Source: Dyella sp. C9 (GTDB lineage Bacteria; Pseudomonadota; Gammaproteobacteria; Xanthomonadales; Rhodanobacteraceae). From it: 64,000 bases of DNA. Below, piece after piece: positions 57,964 through 64,000 of the stretch. Every line of letters starts with the position of its first letter. Within the stretch, counting starts at the first letter, position 1. Made by a program: the position numbers and the translations under genes. The stretch lies in contig NZ_QIRF01000001.1 in the NCBI RefSeq assembly GCF_003332825.1, positions 62,001-126,000 on the forward strand, in the 5' to 3' direction. The notes beneath the pieces were generated by a model, which worked only from the letters and a program-made list of their open reading frames with translations, had not been told where the DNA came from and did no database searches.

Positions 57964-59090
57964 GCCGCTCGGGCTTCGCGCAGCGCATGCTCGCCCTGAC
58001 CCGCAAGGAAGTCAGGCAGATGCTGCGCGACCGCAGCAACCTGGCGGTAGGCCTGCTGTTGCCGATCGCGCTGATCCTGCTGTTCGGCTACGGCCTGTCA
58101 CTGGATGTGGAGCACTCGCCCGTGGCGGTGGTGATGGAAGACACCTCGCCCACGGCGCGCGAAGTCTTCACGGCCTTCCAGGGCACCATGTACATCGACC
58201 CCAGCTGGGCCGGCAGCATGCAGGAGGCGGAGCGTCGCATGCTGGCGGGCGACCTCGATGCGATCGTGCGCGTACCGGTGGACTTCTCCCGTCGCGCGGC
58301 CCAGGGCGACGCCACCGTGCAGTTGGTGCTCAACGGCGTCAATTCCACCACGGCCACCTCGGTCGAGGGCTACGTCGGAGGCGCGCTGGCCAACCAGGCA
58401 CTCAAGCAGTCCGATCGCATGGGCGACAAGCCCGATGGCGGTGGTGTGGTGCTGCAACAGCGCATGTGGTTCAACGAGGCCGGCATCAGCACCTGGTATC
58501 TGGTCCCCGGCTTGCTCGTGCTGATCATGACCCTGACCGGTGCCTTCCTCACTTCGTTGCTGATCGCCCGCGAGTGGGAGCGCGGCACGCTCGAATCGCT
58601 GTTCGTCACGCCGGTGCGGCCGCTGGAGCTGGTGCTTTCCAAGCTCGCGCCCTACGTCGCGATCGGCCTGATCGACATGGCTATGTGCCTGGTGGCGGCG
58701 CGATGGCTGTTCGAGGTGCCCATCCGCGGCTCGTTGCTGTTGATCGTGCTGGCCTCGTTCCTGTACCTGGTGGTGTCGCTGGCGATGGGGCTTTTCATCT
58801 CCGGCGTCACCCGCAACCAGTTCCAGGCCAGCCAGATGGCACTGCTGACCAGCTTCATGCCGGCGATGATGCTCTCGGGTTTCGTGTTCGACCTGCGCAA
58901 CGTGCCGGTGGTCATCCGCTACATCGGTGAGGTGCTGCCGGCCACGCATTTCATGAACCTGATCAAGACGCTGTTCCTCGCCGGAAACAACGCGGCCCAG
59001 GTGCTGCAGGAGTGCGGCATCCTGCTGGTGTACGGCGTGGTGCTGGTGTTCGCGGCGAAACGCACGCTGCGCAAGACGCTGGATCGATGA
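57960..59090 (+). CDS. ABC-2 type permease (YbhS-like)
   Basis: A 376-residue inner-membrane permease: N-terminal helix (residues 25-42), a periplasmic domain, then five C-terminal helices (180-365). R-K-E-V-R-Q-M-L-R-D near residue 13 and E-R-G-T-L-E-S-L near 205 are typical of the ABC-2 family. It pairs with the next gene to form the membrane part of the exporter; the two are one base apart. Confidence 0.9.
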   Translation: MSRSGFAQRMLALTRKEVRQMLRDRSNLAVGLLLPIALILLFGYGLSLDVEHSPVAVVMEDTSPTAREVFTAFQGTMYIDPSWAGSMQEAERRMLAGDLDAIVRVPVDFSRRAAQGDATVQLVLNGVNSTTATSVEGYVGGALANQALKQSDRMGDKPDGGGVVLQQRMWFNEAGISTWYLVPGLLVLIMTLTGAFLTSLLIAREWERGTLESLFVTPVRPLELVLSKLAPYVAIGLIDMAMCLVAARWLFEVPIRGSLLLIVLASFLYLVVSLAMGLFISGVTRNQFQASQMALLTSFMPAMMLSGFVFDLRNVPVVIRYIGEVLPATHFMNLIKTLFLAGNNAAQVLQECGILLVYGVVLVFAAKRTLRKTLDR

Positions 59091-59091
59091 C

Positions 59092-60207
59092 ATGGGCAAG
59101 CTGATCGCCTTCCTCGCACAAGTGGGCTCGCTCTGCCGCAAGGAGCTGCTGGCGCTGCTCAAGGAGCCGTCCAGCCGGGCGATCCTGTTTGCGCCGGCGT
59201 TGCTGCAGTCGCTGCTGTTCGGCTATGGCGCCACCTACGACCTCAACCACGTGCCGTATGCCGTGCTCGACCAGAGTCGCGGCGCTGCGTCCATCGAACT
59301 GCTGGCGCGCCTGGACGGCACGGGCGTGTTCGAGCGCAAGCACACCCTGGTCTCGCCGCGGCAGATCGCCGAGGTCATCGACGACAACGAGGCCCTGATG
59401 GTGCTCAGCATTCCCGCGGATTTCGAACGCAGGCTGGCCTCCGGGCAACAGGCGCCGCTGCAGGTCATCCTGGACGGTCGAAACTCCACCACGGCCGGTA
59501 CCGCCGGTGCGTACATGGGTTCCATCGTGGCCTCGTACAACCAATCGCTGGGCAATGCATCGGGCGGCGTGACGGTGGAGCGGCGCTCCTGGTTCAACCC
59601 GAATCTGGAGGCGCGCTGGAACATCATGCCCGCGCTCATCGCGGCGTTGAGCATGCTGCAGACCCTGTTGATCGCGGCGCTGTCGGTGGCGCGCGAGCGG
59701 GAGCAGGGCACCTTCGACCAGTTGCTGGTCACGCCGCTTACGCCCATGCAGATCCTGATCGGCAAGGCCTTGCCGGCGATCGCGGTAGGCCTGGTGCAAT
59801 CGACCCTGATTTTCCTGGTGATCCGCTTCTGGTTCCACATCCCGCTGATGGGTTCGGTGTGGCTGCTGTACCTGGGGCTGTTCACCTTCACCGGCGCATC
59901 GGTTGGCATCGGCCTGTCCATCTCCGCGCTGTCGCTGACCATGCAGCAGGCCATGCTGTACACGTTTTTCCTGATCATGCCGCTGATGCTGTTGTCGGGC
60001 CTGCTCACCCCGGTGCGCAACATGCCCGAAGTGCTGCAGGTGGCCACCTATGTGAACCCCTTGCGGTTCGGCATGAGCATCGTGCGCAGGGTCTACCTGG
60101 AAGGCGCCGGGCTGGCCGACGTCGCCACCGATTTCATCCCGCTGCTGGTCATTGCGGCCGTCACGCTGCCGCTGGCGGCGTGGCTGTTCCGCCATCGTCT
60201 TTCCTGA
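59092..60207 (+). CDS. ABC-2 type permease (YbhR-like)
   Basis: A 371-residue permease with the same layout as its neighbour: one N-terminal helix, periplasmic domain and five C-terminal helices. R-K-E-L-L-A-L-L-K-E-P near residue 18 and E-R-E-Q-G-T-F-D-Q-L near 200 match the family. Second half of the heterodimeric exporter. Confidence 0.9.
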   Translation: MGKLIAFLAQVGSLCRKELLALLKEPSSRAILFAPALLQSLLFGYGATYDLNHVPYAVLDQSRGAASIELLARLDGTGVFERKHTLVSPRQIAEVIDDNEALMVLSIPADFERRLASGQQAPLQVILDGRNSTTAGTAGAYMGSIVASYNQSLGNASGGVTVERRSWFNPNLEARWNIMPALIAALSMLQTLLIAALSVAREREQGTFDQLLVTPLTPMQILIGKALPAIAVGLVQSTLIFLVIRFWFHIPLMGSVWLLYLGLFTFTGASVGIGLSISALSLTMQQAMLYTFFLIMPLMLLSGLLTPVRNMPEVLQVATYVNPLRFGMSIVRRVYLEGAGLADVATDFIPLLVIAAVTLPLAAWLFRHRLS

Positions 60208-60223
60208 CGTCGAGGCTTTCGTC

Positions 60224-61747
60224 ATGAGCACTCTTCCGTTTTCACCCCTTGCCGGCCGAACGCTCGGAAGCCTCGCCTGTGCGTTGTCGATCGTCCTGGC
60301 TGGCTGTGCCGTCGGTCCGGATTTCATGGCGCCCAAGTCAGCGGCACCGGCCGACTGGTCGAGCTGGCATGGCGGCGACCCGAGTCTGGCGGCGCCGGTC
60401 GACAGCCAGGCACCGTTGCAGGCGGACTGGTGGACGGCCTTCCACGACCCGGTGCTGGACAGCCTGGAGGCGCGTGCGTTTGCCGCCAGTCCCGACCTGG
60501 AGAAGGCGGCGCTGCACTTTGCGCAGTCGCGTGTGCAGCGCAGCACCGTGGCGGCGCAGGGCTGGCCCAGCGTCAACCTCAGCGCAGGCGAGAATCGCCA
60601 GCGTATCAGCGAGTACAGCGCGAGCACGCGTATCGCCAAGGGCCTGGGCCCGGAGGAGACAGCGTTGATCGACCTGCTCAGCCAGCCCTTCAACGACTAT
60701 CAAGCGGGTTTTGATGCGTCGTGGGAACTGGACCTGTGGGGCAAGGTGCGCCGCTCCATCGAAGCCGCGGACGCGGACGTGGCCCAGCAAGCCGCGCTGC
60801 TGGACCAGGCCCGGCTGAGTGTGGCCAGCGACGTGGCGCGTCGCTATTTTCAGTTGCGCACCGCGCAGCGCCAGATCCAGTTGACCCGCGATGATATCGA
60901 CGCGCTGGCGCAGCGCCTGAACCTGATCGAGGTGCGGGTGAATGCGGGCGTGCTCGACCACGTGGACCTGGCGCAGCAGCGCGCCGAGTTGTCAGGCCTG
61001 CAGGCGCAGTTGCCCGGTCTGCTGGCGGAGGCGGGCACCTACGAAAACCAGATCACGCTGTTGCTCGGCGAGCGGCCGGGCGCGCTGCATGAAGCGTTGC
61101 AGCCGGTCGTCGACGACCGCCGCAGCACGCTGCCCGACCTTTCCGCAGGTATTCCGTCGGAGGTGGCCGGGCGACGCCCGGACATCCGCGCCGCCGAACA
61201 GCAGCTGCGCAGCGCAACGGCCAGCATTGGCGTGGCCAAGGCGGATCTTTATCCCAGCGTGAGCATCGGCGCGCAGTTCGGCTACGAGTCCTACCTGAGC
61301 GGGGAGTTCGGTGACTGGGCCAGTCGCACCTGGTCGATCGGTCCATCGCTCAACCTGCCGCTGTTCGACCATGGCCGACGGAAAAGCGTGGTGCAGTTGC
61401 GGGAACTGCAGCAGCAGGAAGCGGCGGTCGACTATCACCGCATCGTGCTGCAGGCATGGCAGGAGATCGATGACGCGCTGAGCGGGTACGCGTCGTATCG
61501 CCAGGCCACCGACAAGTTGATGCAGCGCGTGCATAGTGCCGACGAGGCGTACCAGCTCATCCAGGTCAAATACGACGCCGGCACGGTGGACATGCTCAGC
61601 CTGCTCGACAGCCACCGCACCTACCTGCAGGCCCGTCGTGACCTGGTGTCCAGCCAGGGACAGCTGGACATCCAGTTCGTCGCCGTCAACAAGGCCGTGG
61701 GCAACGTGCCCGATGTGCCCGCCAAGGTGGCCGACGCAGGGCCGTGA
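60224..61747 (+). CDS. Outer-membrane efflux lipoprotein of the ABC exporter
   Basis: A 507-residue outer-membrane factor with lipobox V-L-A-G-C near residue 26 followed by A-V-G-P-D-F, and the OEP repeats (A-L-H-F-A-Q-S-R near 105; R-R-P-D-I-R-A-A-E near 320). It finishes the YbhGFSR-like tripartite system. Start at ATG 60224, 16 bases after the permease stop. Ends convergently with the next minus gene at a hairpin. Confidence 0.88.
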   Translation: MSTLPFSPLAGRTLGSLACALSIVLAGCAVGPDFMAPKSAAPADWSSWHGGDPSLAAPVDSQAPLQADWWTAFHDPVLDSLEARAFAASPDLEKAALHFAQSRVQRSTVAAQGWPSVNLSAGENRQRISEYSASTRIAKGLGPEETALIDLLSQPFNDYQAGFDASWELDLWGKVRRSIEAADADVAQQAALLDQARLSVASDVARRYFQLRTAQRQIQLTRDDIDALAQRLNLIEVRVNAGVLDHVDLAQQRAELSGLQAQLPGLLAEAGTYENQITLLLGERPGALHEALQPVVDDRRSTLPDLSAGIPSEVAGRRPDIRAAEQQLRSATASIGVAKADLYPSVSIGAQFGYESYLSGEFGDWASRTWSIGPSLNLPLFDHGRRKSVVQLRELQQQEAAVDYHRIVLQAWQEIDDALSGYASYRQATDKLMQRVHSADEAYQLIQVKYDAGTVDMLSLLDSHRTYLQARRDLVSSQGQLDIQFVAVNKAVGNVPDVPAKVADAGP

Positions 61748-61764
61748 TCAGCGGCGGTGGAAGG

Positions 61765-61784
61765 GCAGGCGACAAGGCGCCTGC
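61765..61784. terminator. 7-bp hairpin between convergent genes
   Basis: GCAGGCG (61765-61771) and CGCCTGC (61778-61784) pair around a 6-base loop between the outer-membrane factor (ends 61747) and the minus-strand gene ending at 61792. Confidence 0.45.
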
Positions 61785-61791
61785 AGCGTCA

Positions 61792-62601
61792 TCACGCCGT
61801 CGCGCTCAGGCCCACCGAGTGGGACGACAGCGAAGGCAGGAAGCTGGGAATGCCGCCACCGGAGAACAGGTTGCCCTTGAGCGCGCCGTGGGAGACGTGG
61901 CTGCCGTTGGTGGACGTGTTGGTGCCATCGAGCACGGCCTGGTTGCTCTTCTGGAAGACCAGGAAGCTTAGCGCCGAGTTCACGCCCTGGTGGAAGTTGA
62001 TCGGCGCGCCATGGGACGTGACGTAGCTGGCGTGGGGATCCACGCTCTGCAGCATGGCCTCGCTGGCGCCCTGGAACATGCTCATGAAACTGAAGCTGTG
62101 GTCGGCCAGTGCCGAAACCTTGTCGGTATCCGACGGGGACAGGGACTGACCGCCTGCATCGGCCCATAGGCCGTAGCTGGTGGTGGCATCGTCATGGAAT
62201 ACCTGCACTGCATCGACCAGCCCCTGGTTCGCGTTGAGGGTCTTTTCCAGCCACGCCTTGTCGCTGTCGCCCAGCGAGGAGGAGACCACCTTGATGGCAC
62301 CGTGGTCGGACTGGAAGTCGAACGAGGCCGTGGCCAGGTCGGGCCTGTCCTGGATGGTCGTCTGCATGCTGGGCACGAGCGCAGCGGCAACCTTCTGCAA
62401 GTCGCCGGCGAGCCCCGCAACCATACCCAGCGATTTCAACGCGCTGGCCAGCGAAGCGCTTTGCGCGGCCGGCGCCGCCTGCTGCACGGTGACGTTGGTC
62501 GCGTTGATGGTCGAAGTAGATGAGTTGAGCGCAGCCGAGCCAAGCGAAGTGGTCTGCGCAGCGATGCCGACGGCGGCGGTCGCGTTGATGGCGAGAGACA
62601 T
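61792..62601 (-). CDS. Unknown Ser/Ala/Thr-rich protein, no cysteine
   Basis: A 269-residue protein without signal peptide, transmembrane helix or cysteine. The first 60 residues are Ala/Ser/Thr/Asn-rich with repeated short runs, then a mixed helical region, a central F-S-F-M-S-M-F-Q-G segment near residue 175 and a Ser/His/Gly-rich tail. This composition resembles proteins exported by type I or flagellar-type systems, but no signature is present. ATG 62601 has A-A-G-G-A six bases upstream; ATG 62607 is too close to it. No family recognised. Confidence 0.6.
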   Translation of the reverse strand: MSLAINATAAVGIAAQTTSLGSAALNSSTSTINATNVTVQQAAPAAQSASLASALKSLGMVAGLAGDLQKVAAALVPSMQTTIQDRPDLATASFDFQSDHGAIKVVSSSLGDSDKAWLEKTLNANQGLVDAVQVFHDDATTSYGLWADAGGQSLSPSDTDKVSALADHSFSFMSMFQGASEAMLQSVDPHASYVTSHGAPINFHQGVNSALSFLVFQKSNQAVLDGTNTSTNGSHVSHGALKGNLFSGGGIPSFLPSLSSHSVGLSATA

Positions 62602-62757
62602 GTTCATTCCTTTGATGCCGGTCCTCTCCTTGCTGTCGGCCACCTCGGCGCCGACTTGAGCCGGGCGGGCTGCTTGCATCCAGGCTGGAACGGTTCGCCG
62701 CAGCCAGCGCACGGTCCACCGCATCCGCTCTGGTTGGCACCGCGCAAGGTGGGCCTA

Positions 62758-63285
62758 ATGGCGACATCCACGTCGCCAAGGAATCGCCCGGTGAAGCCCA
62801 GGTTGCTGTTCGCCCTCGCGCTGGCCACGCCATCGCACGCAGGGGAGCGCAACGCCGATACGCATGCCGCCGAGCGGGCGCAGATCCAGCAGCTGGTCGA
62901 TCGGTTCCGCCAGGCCATCCTCGACAAGGACGGCGATGCCATGAGCGGCATGTTCATGCCGGGCGGCTCCTGGTTGCAGGGGCTGGACCAGGCGTCGCTG
63001 GATGCCGTGCGCGCCAGGAAGCCGGAGGCCCGGCAGTTCTCGCCGGGCAGCTACACGCAGTTCGCGGGGTTCGTGGGAACAGCCGACCGAAAGATCGAGG
63101 AGGTCTTCGACAACGTGCGCATCGAGACCGACGGGACCGTGGGTACGGTTTATTTCGATTACCGCTTCCTGGTCGATGGCAAGGCGACCAACCACGGCGT
63201 GGAGACCTGGCAGGTCGTGCATGCCGATGGTGCATGGAAGATCAGCGCCATGCTGTATTCCGTCATACTGGATGACATCCACTGA
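62758..63285 (+). CDS. Exported SnoaL/NTF2-like protein
   Basis: A 175-residue protein with an NTF2-like fold: helical start (residues 35-60, Q-Q-L-V-D-R-F-R-Q-A), then a beta-cone with F-M-P-G-G near 70 and W-K-I-S-A-M near 160. An N-terminal Ala/Leu stretch looks like a signal peptide. Starting at GTG 62791 gives a cleaner signal peptide and has A-A-G-G-A upstream; ATG 62758 is also possible. NTF2-like exported proteins bind small ligands or have lyase activity; no ligand can be named. Confidence 0.7.
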   Translation: MATSTSPRNRPVKPRLLFALALATPSHAGERNADTHAAERAQIQQLVDRFRQAILDKDGDAMSGMFMPGGSWLQGLDQASLDAVRARKPEARQFSPGSYTQFAGFVGTADRKIEEVFDNVRIETDGTVGTVYFDYRFLVDGKATNHGVETWQVVHADGAWKISAMLYSVILDDIH

Positions 63286-63343
63286 CCAACCCACTACGTT
63301 TGGCCGCGCCGTTGCCTACGGGGGCGGCATCACGGGTATCTCC

Positions 63344-64000
63344 ATGACACGTCCTTCCTTGCCCGCGCAGCGCCAGGGCCTGCCGCTGCGGGTGTCCCTG
63401 CTGGCTGCGCTGCCCATTGCCTTGTGCATGGCGGTGCTGGCCCTGCCCGAACTCGGTCGTGCCTACGCAGGCATCTACCGGGCGTTCTACGCGGCGTGCT
63501 TTCTTTGCTGGGTGTTGCCGTTGAGCCTGCTGCAGCGCCACTTGTGGCGCCGCGCCGTGCCGGCGCGCATCAGCGTGCCGTTGCTGTTGCTGGCCACCTA
63601 TGTGCCCTCGGCCATCAACAGTGCCGTGGCGCTGGCCGCCGCCGTGCACTGGAAGCTGGTGGCCAGCTTCGAGTTTCGCCGCGTCTTCGTCGGGCTGGAT
63701 GGCTGCTGGCTGGCGTTGATCGCCTTTTGCGCTGCCCACGCGCTGCTGCAGCACTACGACGCCCTGCAGCATGCGCGCCAGCGCGAGGCACAGGCCGTGG
63801 CGCTGGCGCGCGAAGCGGAGCTGCGTGCATTGCAGTACCAGCTTCACCCGCATTTCCTGTTCAACACGCTCAACAGCATTTCCTCGCTGGTGGCCAGCGG
63901 CAGGGGCGACGACGCCACCCGCATGATCGCCCGGCTGGGTGACCTGCTGCGCGCCACGCTCGCACGCAGCGACCAGCACGAGGTGACGCTGGCCCAGGAG
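63344..64000 (+). CDS. LytS/YehU-type sensor histidine kinase, 5' part
   Basis: The frame runs off the window after 219 codons. Four hydrophobic helices (about 15-35, 46-62, 73-100, 110-130) are followed by a short coiled linker and the His_kinase motif L-Q-Y-Q-L-H-P-H-F-L-F-N-T-L (residues 163-176), with the phospho-acceptor in P-H170-F-L-F-N. This is the LytS/AgrC-like kinase family, usually paired with a LytTR response regulator that probably lies beyond the window. An earlier in-frame ATG at 63272 overlaps the upstream gene; ATG 63344 is preferred. Confidence 0.85.
   Translation, partial: MTRPSLPAQRQGLPLRVSLLAALPIALCMAVLALPELGRAYAGIYRAFYAACFLCWVLPLSLLQRHLWRRAVPARISVPLLLLATYVPSAINSAVALAAAVHWKLVASFEFRRVFVGLDGCWLALIAFCAAHALLQHYDALQHARQREAQAVALAREAELRALQYQLHPHFLFNTLNSISSLVASGRGDDATRMIARLGDLLRATLARSDQHEVTLAQE

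Noticed and set aside
1-64000. CRISPR arrays, tRNA or rRNA genes, insertion sequences, integrases
   Set aside because: No regularly spaced repeats, tRNA-like cloverleaf blocks, rRNA segments or transposase motifs were seen.

Overview
The window is a high-GC (roughly two-thirds G+C), gene-dense chromosomal segment. Protein content and style (cellulose operon with bcsE/F/G/R, SiaABCD-type signalling, DUF1254, TonB-dependent copper receptor, SemiSWEET) suggest a gammaproteobacterium of the Xanthomonadales, most likely the Rhodanobacteraceae (Dyella/Rhodanobacter/Luteibacter type); this is inference from gene content. I see no tRNA, rRNA, CRISPR array, insertion sequence or prophage.

Layout. 1-1780: minus-strand 5-oxoprolinase operon pxpB-pxpC-pxpA, cut by the window edge inside pxpA. 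1986-7692: small accessory genes (two alpha/beta hydrolases, an HD-domain protein divergent from a GlxA-type regulator across a long palindrome, an AIM24-family protein). 8281-11195: a four-gene SiaABCD-like cassette (phosphatase, kinase, phosphoprotein, diguanylate cyclase) in which the phosphatase carries CBS domains. 11367-16585: small metabolic and hypothetical genes (HXXEE protein, thioesterase, DUF1254 protein, SemiSWEET, lipoprotein, DUF1801).

16634-36092 is the most interesting block. On the minus strand, four tightly packed genes (DUF3348, DUF802, OmpA/MotB-like, DUF2894) look like a MotAB/TolQR/ZorAB-type ion-driven motor with a very long cytoplasmic or periplasmic tail. It is divergent from a plus-strand nine-gene cellulose operon, bcsB-Z-C-E-F-Q-A-G-R, whose genes mostly overlap or nearly touch. 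The shared 516-bp spacer carries a possible attenuator. The bcs operon has several departures at key sites: Asn at the expected catalytic base of BcsZ, RxxxH in place of RxxxR in the BcsA PilZ domain, and Arg in place of the P-loop Lys of BcsQ.

36118-47080: an MHS-type MFS transporter and a minus-strand copper-handling island (TonB copper receptor, two DUF2946 proteins, PCuAC chaperone, PepSY protein with a Met-rich stretch, plus a sterol-desaturase-like protein, a YncE-like propeller, an SGNH esterase and a 44-residue membrane protein). 47134-61747: two successive efflux loci, each with a TetR-family regulator: FUSC plus EmrA/EmrB/outer-membrane factor, then YbhG/F/S/R-like ABC exporter plus outer-membrane factor. 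Both have readable promoter/operator regions. 61792-64000: an unknown Ser/Ala-rich protein, a SnoaL-like protein, and the first 219 codons of a LytS-type sensor kinase that runs off the window.

Functionally, the Sia cassette (c-di-GMP synthesis) and the c-di-GMP-responsive cellulose operon plausibly belong to one biofilm programme, with the divergent motor module a candidate partner of unknown role.
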